Below are positions 44,340 to 52,720 of a DNA stretch of 64,000 bases, in pieces; within the stretch, counting starts at the first letter, position 1; every line of letters starts with the position of its first letter. A model generated the notes under the pieces. The model was given only the letters and a program-made list of their open reading frames with translations, searched no databases and was not told where the DNA came from. The translations under genes were made by a program, and so were the position numbers. Source of the stretch: Candidatus Thorarchaeota archaeon (GTDB taxonomy: Archaea; Asgardarchaeota; Thorarchaeia; Thorarchaeales; Thorarchaeaceae); NCBI GenBank assembly GCA_004524595.1, contig SDOA01000002.1:11535-75534 (forward strand), in the 5' to 3' direction.

Positions 44340-45257
44340 TTGGACAGTATTGATCGAGCGATTATTTCATCCGTCTTTGAAAATTGTAGAATTAGTTACG
44401 AGGCTCTAGCACGCCAAGTTAAACTCAGTCCAAACGCTGTAAAAAACCGAGTCCATAATCTGATTGAAGATGGTGTTCTCTCTCAGTTTCTCGTTGTATT
44501 TAATCCTAAGGTGATCGGAGCTGAAAGCTTCCAAGCAATAGTGACCACAAATGGAACTGAGAGTCAAAGGGATTTTGTTAACACAATTGGTTCTCATCCA
44601 GCAATAGGTCACATCAGCACTCTTGCAACAGTGAAAGGTGGGGCATACCTTGTCTGGGGAGAATTTACAAGTATTGATATGTTACATGAAATTAGGACAT
44701 ATCTACGGAATCTTGAAGAGGTTGTAGATCTTGAGATCTATGTGGTTCTTAGTGAGTATAAAGAACCATTGGAAGAACTTGGAAAACTCCATCTTAGAGT
44801 TCTTCGAGCCTTACGAACGAATCCGTTGATGCAGATCTCTGAAATCTCACAGCAGATTGGTCTCTCTCCCAAAACTGTAAGAAGGGCACTAAGAGAGATC
44901 ACTGACAGTCAACGAGTCAGGTTCATCGCAAGGCCAGACTTTGCTGCTGGTTCTCTGGTTAATTTGCATATTAGGATTGAATGGGATGAAACTCTCATAA
45001 CGCTAGAAAAATTAAAGAAATGGATTCATTCAGAATTTCCCCTCGAATTCTGGTCACCGTGGGCATCAGCTACTAGCTCACTTATGTATGCTGAATTTGT
45101 TGTTGAAAGCCTCCAAGAAGCAGAATGTATCTCAAATACGATTCGAGAGTCGGAATTCGTAAAATCAAGTACAACTCTTGTTGCATATTCAAGTGGAAAA
45201 TTCCCATATCCTTCACAGACCTTGTTGAATGAACTTCTCGATACCGAAGAAGAGTAG
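44340..45257 (+). CDS. Lrp/AsnC-like regulator with two HTH motifs
   Basis: 305 residues, two DNA-binding regions. The first (IDRAIISSVFENCRISYEAL to SPNAVKNRVHNLIEDG) and the second (LHLRVLRALRTNPLMQISEI to SPKTVRRALREITDSQ) each resemble Lrp/AsnC HTHs. Between them and at the C-terminus are RAM-like ligand-binding stretches (YLVWGEFTSIDMLHEIRT; LMYAEFVVESLQEAECISN). TTG start at 44340. No target operon is evident. A similar two-HTH regulator lies at 47222-48319. Confidence 0.72.
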   Translation: MDSIDRAIISSVFENCRISYEALARQVKLSPNAVKNRVHNLIEDGVLSQFLVVFNPKVIGAESFQAIVTTNGTESQRDFVNTIGSHPAIGHISTLATVKGGAYLVWGEFTSIDMLHEIRTYLRNLEEVVDLEIYVVLSEYKEPLEELGKLHLRVLRALRTNPLMQISEISQQIGLSPKTVRRALREITDSQRVRFIARPDFAAGSLVNLHIRIEWDETLITLEKLKKWIHSEFPLEFWSPWASATSSLMYAEFVVESLQEAECISNTIRESEFVKSSTTLVAYSSGKFPYPSQTLLNELLDTEEE

Positions 45258-45396
45258 TAGTTCCCGGCATTAGTTCCGTTTTCTAAGGTGGTGATTTCGG
45301 ATTCTGGTCATTTATTATGGTTGAAATCCCTGTTTTCGCAAACGACCTTGACCGTTAATACATATAGAGAACATGAGTAGAGTCATTTGAACAACC
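45258..45396. other. Intergenic stretch without support for a gene
   Basis: Short AT-rich stretch at the start of a 480-base gap between the Lrp-like gene and tRNA-His. I see no SD-backed frame or RNA signature here; the later parts of the gap are listed separately. Confidence 0.4.
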
Positions 45397-45534
45397 ATGA
45401 TGATACGGAAATCTAGACCGCTGGACTCTGATCCATCGAGAGCAAAGTTACAATATGAAAAGATTGTATCTATTCACAGATCTCGCAATATTAGGTCCTT
45501 AGCTGCGTCTACAGGTTACCGTTACGATCGTTAG
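45397..45534 (+). CDS. Candidate small basic ORF
   Basis: 45 codons from ATG 45397 (ATG 45400 is adjacent). The product is Arg- and Lys-rich, with a segment IRSLAASTGYRYDR that vaguely recalls a HTH. No Shine-Dalgarno is evident. It may be a remnant or chance. Confidence 0.22.
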   Translation: MMIRKSRPLDSDPSRAKLQYEKIVSIHRSRNIRSLAASTGYRYDR

Positions 45535-45540
45535 AACATA

Positions 45541-45647
45541 GTTGTGTAACAACAAATTAAACGGGTACGTAGTCACGATATCAAGATACTATCCTCCGAT
45601 TTATCTTGTCTCCTACTGCGAATGGGAATTTTTCTGACTACGTGCCT
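45541..45647 (+). ncRNA. Candidate structured RNA: nested inverted repeats upstream of tRNA-His
   Basis: GTTGT-GTA-ACAAC (45541-45553) is followed by a 12-bp helix GGTACGTAGTCA (45564-45575) with TGACTACGTGCC (45635-45646, one G-U pair). Inside is a perfect 7-bp pair CAAGATA (45582-45588) and TATCTTG (45602-45608). The nested arrangement argues for RNA folding rather than chance. No known family recognised; direction is uncertain. Confidence 0.35.
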
Positions 45648-45739
45648 GCTCCCTTTACTCATTCTCTTTGCATATTGACTGACTCAAGGATAAGCTAATA
45701 AGTCAAAATCACCGAGCGAGAAGACGCCACGAAATCTAT

Positions 45740-45814
45740 GGCCTAGGTGGTGTACCGGCAGCATAAGAGATTGTGGCTCTCTTGAAGGGGGTTCAATTCC
45801 CCCCCTGGGCCCCA
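45740..45814 (+). tRNA. tRNA-His (GTG) with encoded G-1 and CCA
   Basis: Cloverleaf: 5' GCCTAGG-type acceptor pairs with the 3' CCTGGGC-type strand; the extra 5' G (45740) pairs with C73 (45811), the identity mark of tRNA-His. The anticodon stem AGAGA/TCTCT encloses TTGTGGC, anticodon GTG. T-stem GGGGG/CCCCC with loop TTCAATT. CCA is at 45812-45814. No intron. A T-rich stretch follows. Confidence 0.95.
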
Positions 45815-45867
45815 TTTTCTTCTTTGAGTGTACTCTATTAATATGAGTTTGGTCTCATAGCAATAGA

Positions 45868-46410
45868 ATGCCTAAAGATAATAGGCGCGATGAACAAGTC
45901 TGGGTCACTATGTATAATGATGATGAGTGGGCAGAATTCTCTCCTCCTGATAAGGGACTGAATCCCGGCGAGGAAATTGTCTGGAGTCGTCGTGCTGGAA
46001 TGACTGCTTGGCTATTGTTTTCCGGGGGTTGTTGTGTAGTAGCATCTCCTTGGGTTCTATTACTAGTTTATGCATTCTTTGGACAAGTATTAGGAAATAT
46101 TGTTCTTGCAGTGGTTGTAATCGGAATCCTTCTTGCTCTTATCGAATTCATCAATTCTCGAAGAACTAATTATTACCTCACTACAACACGAATCATAGAA
46201 GTTAGAGGTGGGCTAATCCAGAAACAGATTCCATTAGAGAGCTTTCAAGGAGTTCAGCTAAGCGAGTATGTTGAAATCAAATCTGCGTATATTCAAAATG
46301 GACGCCCATTTTACGCAGTACGGATACGGGATCCTTCGTCTGATAAAATATTAAGACTCACTGGTCTAGATGAAGATGGAAAGGAGATCATCTCGAAGTT
46401 GAGTAGTTAA
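45868..46410 (+). CDS. PH-like domain membrane protein
   Basis: 180 residues: a polar N-terminus, two membrane helices (LLFSGGCCVVASPWVLLLVY; VLGNIVLAVVVIGILLALIE), then a bacterial-type PH domain (YYLTTTRIIEVRGGLIQKQI; SFQGVQLSEYVEIKSAYIQN). This is the layout of YdbT/YdbS-like proteins. Role unknown. Begins about 54 bases after the end of tRNA-His. Confidence 0.78.
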   Translation: MPKDNRRDEQVWVTMYNDDEWAEFSPPDKGLNPGEEIVWSRRAGMTAWLLFSGGCCVVASPWVLLLVYAFFGQVLGNIVLAVVVIGILLALIEFINSRRTNYYLTTTRIIEVRGGLIQKQIPLESFQGVQLSEYVEIKSAYIQNGRPFYAVRIRDPSSDKILRLTGLDEDGKEIISKLSS

Positions 46411-46652
46411 TTATACGCTCACTCTAAACCAATCCCTATCTTGAAGAGAACAGATAGGACTATATTTGTGGTCAATTTGACATTTGCTAGTGTATTACTT
46501 GTTGTAGTTGTACCTCGATTAAGTATGGGGTTGATGGGTTGGTAAGAGTCTGTACCAATAAGAAAAGTAGATACTAATCCTGTGTACTTCTCTCTCAAGA
46601 AAGATTTGGATATTCTCATTTCACATAATTCATCAAATGGGACAACGTTCCC
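46411..46652. other. Intergenic, no gene supported
   Basis: A 66-codon minus-strand frame (46419-46619) is present but unlike any protein I recognise. The end of the region holds the promoter of the secreted protein (46653-46664). Confidence 0.4.
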
Positions 46653-46664
46653 AAAATATATATA
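46653..46664 (+). promoter_or_regulatory. TATA element for a leaderless gene
   Basis: AAAATATATATA at 46653-46664 lies 25 bases before ATG 46689, so transcription would start at or just before the start codon. This is a leaderless arrangement, common in archaea. Confidence 0.6.
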
Positions 46665-46688
46665 CTTCCTTGATTTCTCCCATGTATC

Positions 46689-47174
46689 ATGAGGTTTAGG
46701 AGACGGGTTGTTGTGATACTTTTTGTATCCTTCAGCCTGATTTTTTCAATGGCTCAACTTGGGTCTGCAGCACCTTATTCTGAGCCAGTAGTGAACTGGA
46801 TGAATATTTCCATCACACATGCCTATTATTACGATTTGGACTATGATGGAAAACAAGATGACATTCTCATTGATTTCACATGTCGTGTGAGGGATTGGAT
46901 ACCAAGTCCGTCTTGGTCCTACTTTGAGTTATTCCTCAAATTGCCCTCTGGACTGACATATCTTGTAACCTTTGAAGTATATGGCAAATACAGAACACTG
47001 CAAATGCGCATGGCTTGGTTCAACTGCGCAACAGAATCAGGATGGTATAACATCAGAATCGATGCCTATACCATTTTTAGCAACGCAATCGGATACTCTA
47101 CATCTAACTATAACTTCGATCCCCCCACTCCGGGAGGAACAGGAGAACCACATGTTATTCTATATCTACTCTAA
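46689..47174 (+). CDS. Secreted protein of unknown function
   Basis: 161 residues with a Sec signal: basic MRFRRR, hydrophobic VVVILFVSFSLIFSMAQLG, then SAAPYS as probable cleavage region. The mature part is Tyr- and Trp-rich, with polar beta-like stretches (YYDLDYDGKQDDILIDFTC) and no recognised domain. Strong TATA box and leaderless start. It may be co-transcribed with the HTH regulator that follows. Confidence 0.6.
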   Translation: MRFRRRVVVILFVSFSLIFSMAQLGSAAPYSEPVVNWMNISITHAYYYDLDYDGKQDDILIDFTCRVRDWIPSPSWSYFELFLKLPSGLTYLVTFEVYGKYRTLQMRMAWFNCATESGWYNIRIDAYTIFSNAIGYSTSNYNFDPPTPGGTGEPHVILYLL

Positions 47175-47221
47175 TCGATTCAATGAACTAGATTCTGAAC
47201 TATGGCGAGCTGTGATTACCT

Positions 47222-48319
47222 TTGACTCAACGATTGACAGGAAAGTACCTTACACTTCTTATTGCATTACAGGAAGGTCCAATGGATCGGATCGAACAGA
47301 TTGCTGAGAGGGTAGGACTTTCAAGAACAACAGTGTCACGGGACTTGAAATGGTTAAGTGGAAAACTAGTCGAATCTACAAGAAGATACTTTCGAGTTGT
47401 ACCAGACCTCAATGAACCGGCACTTGGATTAGAAACAATTGATGTCTTTCTAGACACTTCTGACTTTAATACACTAAGAACTCTGGAAAAAATGTGTGAT
47501 GTTCATCCCTATACAAAATACCGTGCAAGATGCTTTGGCCACCACTTTGGCCTCTTTGTGCAGTTTCGAATACCCATTGGAACAAAAACACTAATCACAG
47601 TCCTTCTAAAGGAAATAAAATCCCGAAATCTAATTTCAAATTATTCAATCTTGCCAACAACTGAAGTTGAACCGATATTTTCAGTCTCTCGTCTACAACA
47701 TTGGAATAGCGAATCTTTTTCATGGGATTTTGATTGGAATTCATGGGCCAGTAAGAAAATTAGAAAAAAGCTAGTAGAGTCTACTCAACAAAAACAATTG
47801 GTTACTCAACTAGATAAACAAGATATTAGTATCCTGACACACCTCTCCTACGGTGCAAGGAGAAAACAAAAGGAAATTATTGAAGCTCTAGCTAAGGACA
47901 ATATTCATCTCTCATCACAGGATTTTTCTCGACGACTCGCTTATCTAAATAACTACTTCATAAAGGACTACATTGTTTTTCTAGACACTGATGCTTTTGA
48001 TCTATATAGTAATGTAATTCTCACTGCAAGAACAGAACCTGGGTTTTCAGAAGAAATAATATCCCTAATGAACTTGAATCCAATCCCATTCCGTTCAACT
48101 TTGAAAATCAAGGATGATTTTCTTCTCTGGTTCCTTAGACTTCCACCAAATCATCTCTCTGAATTCTTGACATACCTTCAACCGCGAGTGCGTGAATTAA
48201 ATGTTTCATTACTAGATCATCAAAAGAGTACAACGTATGGAGTTTGGGATGGAGCATTTGATAATGGGTGGAAACGAGACCGCAAATTTCTTGTGAACGA
48301 TGTTCTTGAAACCCTTTGA
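47222..48319 (+). CDS. HTH regulator with two DNA-binding motifs
   Basis: 365 residues. N-terminal wHTH (TLLIALQEGPMDRIEQIAER to GLSRTTVSRDLKWLSGKLVE), then a RAM-like region, then a second HTH (ILTHLSYGARRKQKEIIEAL...) and another ligand-type region. The overall pattern resembles the Lrp-like protein at 44340. TTG 47222 is kept because helix 1 of the first HTH extends upstream of ATG 47282. Ligand unknown. Confidence 0.65.
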   Translation: MTQRLTGKYLTLLIALQEGPMDRIEQIAERVGLSRTTVSRDLKWLSGKLVESTRRYFRVVPDLNEPALGLETIDVFLDTSDFNTLRTLEKMCDVHPYTKYRARCFGHHFGLFVQFRIPIGTKTLITVLLKEIKSRNLISNYSILPTTEVEPIFSVSRLQHWNSESFSWDFDWNSWASKKIRKKLVESTQQKQLVTQLDKQDISILTHLSYGARRKQKEIIEALAKDNIHLSSQDFSRRLAYLNNYFIKDYIVFLDTDAFDLYSNVILTARTEPGFSEEIISLMNLNPIPFRSTLKIKDDFLLWFLRLPPNHLSEFLTYLQPRVRELNVSLLDHQKSTTYGVWDGAFDNGWKRDRKFLVNDVLETL

Positions 48320-48336
48320 TTCAAATATAGATACGA

Positions 48337-49608
48337 TCACTCAGGCGGAATTCCAACTCCATCATAGTTCAGCCACCTATTAGCAATAACTCGTGCTTTT
48401 TCACCTATCTTATTCTCCATGAATTCGAGAAACATTTCTGATGTAATATTTTTGTTGCGAATACAAAACTGAGCAAATTCACCAACTATCTTTTGAAACT
48501 CCCTCCTTCCGAAAAATTCAGCCAGCTCATTGAGAAGCAGGAAGCCCCTGAAATAATATGCAGCATAGGATTCCTCTTGGTCTCGAGTAAGACTTTTAAT
48601 TGATGGAATCTGACCCTGTTCTTCTAGCTTCTCTTTAGTCTTAGCAATTCTCCAGTCGAAAAATCCATCATTGAAATATTCTTCTGTGATCATTATTGAG
48701 CAATATTCTGCCAAAGCCTCATCTACCCAATTATCATAGCTCTTCACACTAGCTTTGCAGAACCAATCGTGGCAAAGTTCATGACACATTGACTGTAAGA
48801 CCGAGCGTCTAAGACTGAGCTCAGTTGAATAACCCCCTCCTATAATGACTAATCCTGATCTTGCATATGCTCCACCATAAGCTCTAGGTGTAATGATGAA
48901 TCGGATTGATTTTTGAGTTTCCCGCGGTCCTAACCACTCTTGAAGCAGAATATTCATCTTGGATAGCTCTTGTTCAAGTACCCTCTGAGGACCCACAATA
49001 TCTTTGGGCCCCCAGAATAAGCTATCATCCTGAAGATAGGCGAGATGTTTTGGTAGCCCAATAATTATGATGTCATTTGCCAAATTATTCTGTTTCCAAT
49101 GCCATACAGATGAAGCTACCTGTTTCTTCATATCCAATAGTGTGCCATTAACTTCCCAGATCCAATCACTTGGTCCTTCTAGAAATAAATCAAAGGACAT
49201 GTTGGTTTCTATGTTCAATGGAACTGGATACCAAGCACTATAACAAGCGAGCTCAACAAAATCACGTTTGATATACCCCATGGTGGGTATCCCGGAATCT
49301 TTGGATGGTGGATGAATCTGTCCTGTATATTCCATTTCAATAACAAATTCATCATGTGCAGTATCCATCAAGTTAAAGGTCCAGAGGTCTCCGTTATAGA
49401 ATCGAGGGACTTCAAAGGCATCAGATTTACTTGGTGTGATATGTTGGGTCCCAGATGCTGTCTTTCTTATTGTCTTAGTCCATCTAAGACCACGGTTTAG
49501 CACAAAGAACATATTTTGCTCTACTGAGGAGATTATTATTGTTCCTCCAACCTTAATGATACCTTTACGAGGATCAATATGGCAATGAAGGATATATTCA
49601 CTTGACAT
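48337..49608 (-). CDS. M1-like (gluzincin) peptidase
   Basis: 423 residues. A beta-rich N-terminal domain is followed by a catalytic region with SGLVIIGGGYS (the GAMEN-equivalent strand), and HELCHDWF and WVDEALAEY: HExxH with a downstream Glu about 16 residues on, two fewer than the usual M1 spacing. 423 residues is shorter than most M1 aminopeptidases, so the C-terminal helical repeats may be reduced. No signal peptide. Specificity cannot be read. Confidence 0.82.
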   Translation of the reverse strand: MSSEYILHCHIDPRKGIIKVGGTIIISSVEQNMFFVLNRGLRWTKTIRKTASGTQHITPSKSDAFEVPRFYNGDLWTFNLMDTAHDEFVIEMEYTGQIHPPSKDSGIPTMGYIKRDFVELACYSAWYPVPLNIETNMSFDLFLEGPSDWIWEVNGTLLDMKKQVASSVWHWKQNNLANDIIIIGLPKHLAYLQDDSLFWGPKDIVGPQRVLEQELSKMNILLQEWLGPRETQKSIRFIITPRAYGGAYARSGLVIIGGGYSTELSLRRSVLQSMCHELCHDWFCKASVKSYDNWVDEALAEYCSIMITEEYFNDGFFDWRIAKTKEKLEEQGQIPSIKSLTRDQEESYAAYYFRGFLLLNELAEFFGRREFQKIVGEFAQFCIRNKNITSEMFLEFMENKIGEKARVIANRWLNYDGVGIPPE

Positions 49609-49693
49609 TCTCCGTCACAATCTCTATATCTCAAGTCTTACTTATTGCTCTTGTTGAACAGTTCATATTGAATTTGATACATTGATTCAAGTT

Positions 49694-49963
49694 CTATAGG
49701 CTTTCGTTTGATTTAGATTGTAGTCGTCTATGTAAGCTGATTTTTCTATAAGCGTCAAGTACACGGTATCCGACATAGACAATTGATACAATGAAACCAT
49801 CGATTGCTGCAGTAATTGGATCTATTGGTATATATCCTGCAATAGAAAGCATGCTTGCTACAATCGGTGTTGTAGCAAATGTAGAGACCATCCATACATA
49901 ATCTTTCGTTGTGAAGTATGCTGATTTCGATATTTTCAGGTTTGTAGTTGTATTGTTAGACAC
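49694..49963 (-). CDS. Small membrane protein
   Basis: 89 residues with two hydrophobic segments (WMVSTFATTPIVASMLSIAG; ITAAIDGFIVSIVYVGYRVL) and a basic C-terminal tail. No family recognised. Same orientation as the neighbouring phosphoesterase and peptidase. Confidence 0.5.
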   Translation of the reverse strand: MSNNTTTNLKISKSAYFTTKDYVWMVSTFATTPIVASMLSIAGYIPIDPITAAIDGFIVSIVYVGYRVLDAYRKISLHRRLQSKSNESL

Positions 49964-50030
49964 CAGATATCACTAATGTAAATTGAATTTTAGAATGAAA
50001 AGGATAAATATTGACGCAACTTTCCACTCA

Positions 50031-51131
50031 TCAAGTATACTGGTTGCAGGATATTTTTCCTTCTGTGAAGGAGATGTACGTTGCTTTCTCACTAAGCCAA
50101 CAGCCTGCATCCGCAACTCTACTTCGTTCATCCAAGAATGGTCTATGTCCATGACCATGGATTAGAAACTCGTCATGATTTAGCTCCCCAGATAACATAG
50201 CAGCTATTCTAGTTCCGCTACGCAATAGCTGATTATGTTCACTAATTCCTTTTTTTGAATTATTTGAAACAATATATCGCAATATATCACTCCAAGTCTG
50301 CAAGAAACGACTGGCAATCTCTGGTATTGTACCATTTTCTATGATATATGCGAAGTCATCCCAGCTCTCAATCCGAGGGTAAATTGAATCATTCCAAAAA
50401 GGTTCTTGCACCTCTTTTCTAACTGAATCAATCATTTGTTGTTGTGTCTTTTTTGAATTGGGGATATCAAACTCGATGAAATCATGCAACAATTCGAAAT
50501 CATCTTGCATTGACTTTGCCCTCGATGCAGCATATCCCTCAAAAGGTCCTGCTAGTTTATTCTCTATATCTATTCTTTGTTCCTTTGTAAGTTGGTGCAC
50601 TCTTGAGAGTAACCATGGAGAAATTGAATCTGAATAGCGTTCCATCAGACTCCAGACATGCACAGTTTCTGATTGCACACCATAGTGGTGACACATTGCT
50701 TTGCAGAATGTTTCATAGAATGGAAGGGCATACCAGTAGTTTATCTGGTGACCATGAATGAATCTAAATTTTGAATTTCCACTGGTCAGAACTCGGCTCC
50801 TATTAATGGACAGATTCTTAGAACTATGAATGAACTCCTCTGGCATATCCACATTTGCTTGTTCCCCTCCAAATTCTAACATTATCATATCATGATTCCC
50901 CACAATATAAGAAACATGAAAACCCAGTTCGCAAATGCTATTCAAGAGATCTATATTTTGTAAAAGTAATTGGGAATTGTCTCTCCTCCAAAGATCGAAG
51001 ATGTCTCCAAGTAAGACAAATTCTGTAATATCCTCACTCATTGGTTTCAGATACTCGTTAATGAACTTGAGAAAACCTCTCCTATTAGAGAGTTTATCAC
51101 CAAGATGAAGATCAGAAACTGCTATTATCAT
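50031..51131 (-). CDS. Calcineurin-like metallophosphoesterase
   Basis: 366 residues. Metal-binding motifs: IIAVSDLHLGD, FVLLGDIFDLWRRD, YIVGNHDMIML, FIHGHQINYW and the terminal HGHGHRPFLDERSRVADAGC. A helical insert sits between the fourth and fifth motifs. The substrate is unknown; such proteins can be nucleases, nucleotide hydrolases or others. The N-terminus at ATG 51131 is direct. Confidence 0.88.
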   Translation of the reverse strand: MIIAVSDLHLGDKLSNRRGFLKFINEYLKPMSEDITEFVLLGDIFDLWRRDNSQLLLQNIDLLNSICELGFHVSYIVGNHDMIMLEFGGEQANVDMPEEFIHSSKNLSINRSRVLTSGNSKFRFIHGHQINYWYALPFYETFCKAMCHHYGVQSETVHVWSLMERYSDSISPWLLSRVHQLTKEQRIDIENKLAGPFEGYAASRAKSMQDDFELLHDFIEFDIPNSKKTQQQMIDSVRKEVQEPFWNDSIYPRIESWDDFAYIIENGTIPEIASRFLQTWSDILRYIVSNNSKKGISEHNQLLRSGTRIAAMLSGELNHDEFLIHGHGHRPFLDERSRVADAGCWLSEKATYISFTEGKISCNQYT

Positions 51132-51186
51132 GTTCTATCCTTCGTTCTACTCCTCTGAGTGTCTTCATTCTCTTAAATCTCTTCAA

Positions 51187-51618
51187 TTAATGTGAGTGGG
51201 TATGAACATTATTGTCATCTGGTAGTGAGAAAGTGAAGAGCCGGGAATATTCGATACCAGTGATACCAGAAATCGTATTTGCGAGTTTTAAAATAGCCTC
51301 CTTTGACCCCCTCAAAGTAATAACCTCTAAACAATGCGTCTTTGAGATATGTACGTGTACTGTAGAAATCACATGGGCCTCAGATGAGTGTTGAACTTTG
51401 ATGAGATCCGCCATCACCTTCGGTTTGTGCGAGTAGACAATATTCAGACTTGCTGTGACCTGTTTCTTACCTGACTCCCAATCATATTGAGAGATGTATA
51501 ATCGCATTGCATCCCGTAATGCTTCAGAACGTCCAACATATCCTCTCTCTTCGACTTGTCTGTCGAAATCCTTCAGAAGGTCCTCTGGAATGGACACTCC
51601 AAACCTCTTTAATACCAT
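51187..51618 (-). CDS. nikR: NikR nickel-responsive regulator
   Basis: 143 residues: ribbon-helix-helix N-terminus (VLKRFGVSIPEDLLKDFDR; RSEALRDAMRLYI) and an ACT-like metal-binding domain with VQHSSE (H77), TVHVHISKTHCLEVITLRGS (H88, H90, C96). These match the square-planar nickel ligands of NikR. ATG 51618 has GGTGA upstream; GTG 51630 is an alternative. Divergent from the ECF nickel transporter, which it is expected to repress. Confidence 0.96.
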   Translation of the reverse strand: MVLKRFGVSIPEDLLKDFDRQVEERGYVGRSEALRDAMRLYISQYDWESGKKQVTASLNIVYSHKPKVMADLIKVQHSSEAHVISTVHVHISKTHCLEVITLRGSKEAILKLANTISGITGIEYSRLFTFSLPDDNNVHTHSH

Positions 51619-51638
51619 GACATGAATCACCTATGGAA

Positions 51639-51665
51639 GTAACACGAATTCCTCAGAAGTAACAC
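51639..51665. promoter_or_regulatory. Two GTAACAC NikR half-sites in direct repeat
   Basis: GTAACAC occurs at 51639-51645 and 51659-51665, both preceded by GAA, with 13 bases between. Archaeal NikR boxes are usually described as GTGTTAC-N13/14-GTAACAC inverted repeats; here the halves are direct, which is unusual. The pair lies between nikR and nikM, close to the predicted promoters of both. Confidence 0.55.
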
Positions 51666-51714
51666 ATTTAAGAAGGTTGTGACGGAAATCATAATCCAAT
51701 AGAAGTGACATCAG

Positions 51715-52416
51715 ATGCATGTACCGGATGGAATAATACCGCTATGGTTACAGATTATCATGTATATCATTAGTGGGATAATGCTTGTTGTTTCTGTTAA
51801 GATGATTAACAAGAAGTTTGATGATAAGCTTGTACCGTATATGGGTGTTCTCGCTGCTGTAATCTTTGCCGCTCAGCTTGTTAACTTCCCAGTTCCTCCA
51901 TCAAGTGGCCACCTAGTTGGTTCTACTCTGCTTGCTGTAATGCTTGGCCCTTGGGGAGGAATGTTGATCATTGGGATGGTCCTTTTTGTACAGGCTCTCT
52001 CAGGTGATGGCGGACTTCTGACATACGGCCTTAATTTCTTCAACATGGGCATTTTTTCATGTCTTGTTGGGTGGGCATTGGCACTCGTTTTGTTCAAAGG
52101 ATTAAAGAAGTTCACAGATGAGAAGAAGTCCGTTTTAGCTGCAACATCAATTGCTTCTTACATTGTAACAGTCTTAGCTGCCTTTATGCTAGGACTCCAA
52201 TTATTTACAGTTACTGGATTTGGAGTTGAAGCATTAGCAGCCATTACGATAGTTCATGTCTTCATTGGAATTGGTGAGGCTATTCTTACCTTCGTTATTC
52301 TTCTCTACTTTATCAGAGCCAAACCACAGGTGATCTCGTTCTTGAAAGAGAGTGAAGTTTCTGAGATGGCGAAAGTGCCAGCTATACCTCTCCTATCTCA
52401 ACAGACTACGGGGTGA
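51715..52416 (+). CDS. NikM/CbiM substrate-binding membrane component of ECF Ni/Co transporter
   Basis: 233 residues. It begins MHVPDGI, the conserved N-terminus whose Met-His binds the metal. Membrane helices follow, with the family PPSSGHLVGSTLLAVMLGPW. Located directly after nikR, so nickel is the likely substrate, though cobalt cannot be excluded from sequence. The end overlaps the PDGLE gene. Confidence 0.9.
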   Translation: MHVPDGIIPLWLQIIMYIISGIMLVVSVKMINKKFDDKLVPYMGVLAAVIFAAQLVNFPVPPSSGHLVGSTLLAVMLGPWGGMLIIGMVLFVQALSGDGGLLTYGLNFFNMGIFSCLVGWALALVLFKGLKKFTDEKKSVLAATSIASYIVTVLAAFMLGLQLFTVTGFGVEALAAITIVHVFIGIGEAILTFVILLYFIRAKPQVISFLKESEVSEMAKVPAIPLLSQQTTG

Positions 52417-52418
52417 TT

Positions 52419-52706
52419 ATGATGGATAGAAAAGAAATAATCAGGTATGTATTACCCTTAGTGGCAGTGATTGTAATTGTGTCTGCTGTGATTGTACTTG
52501 GCCTTGCATCTCAAAATCCAGATGGATTTGAATGGGCTCTCTTTGATTTTGCTGGTGTTCTGGAACCTGAAGGAGGATTTGGAGGAATTTGGGCGTTCTT
52601 GGGTGAAGGAGTGGCAATAGAGGTAATGACTGGAATCATAAGTATTGTTGCGATTCTTTTAATTGGCTATGGAGTCTTCTGGTTCTTCTCTAGAAAGACC
52701 GAATAA
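52419..52706 (+). CDS. PDGLE-domain membrane protein (NikN-like)
   Basis: 95 residues. Two membrane helices enclose ASQNPDGFEWALFDF, the PDGLE-type signature. Stand-alone PDGLE proteins occupy the CbiN/NikN position in many ECF metal transporters and assist NikM. ATG 52419 has GGGGTGA upstream. Confidence 0.82.
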   Translation: MMDRKEIIRYVLPLVAVIVIVSAVIVLGLASQNPDGFEWALFDFAGVLEPEGGFGGIWAFLGEGVAIEVMTGIISIVAILLIGYGVFWFFSRKTE

Positions 52707-52720
52707 ACGGAGCATATGAT

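Noticed and set aside
46419..46619. 66-codon minus-strand frame
   Set aside because: No SD and no similarity I can recognise; possible remnant but unsupported.
51619..51714. Canonical NikR palindrome GTGTTAC-N-GTAACAC
   Set aside because: Only GTAACAC in direct orientation is seen; no GTGTTAC half at the required distance.
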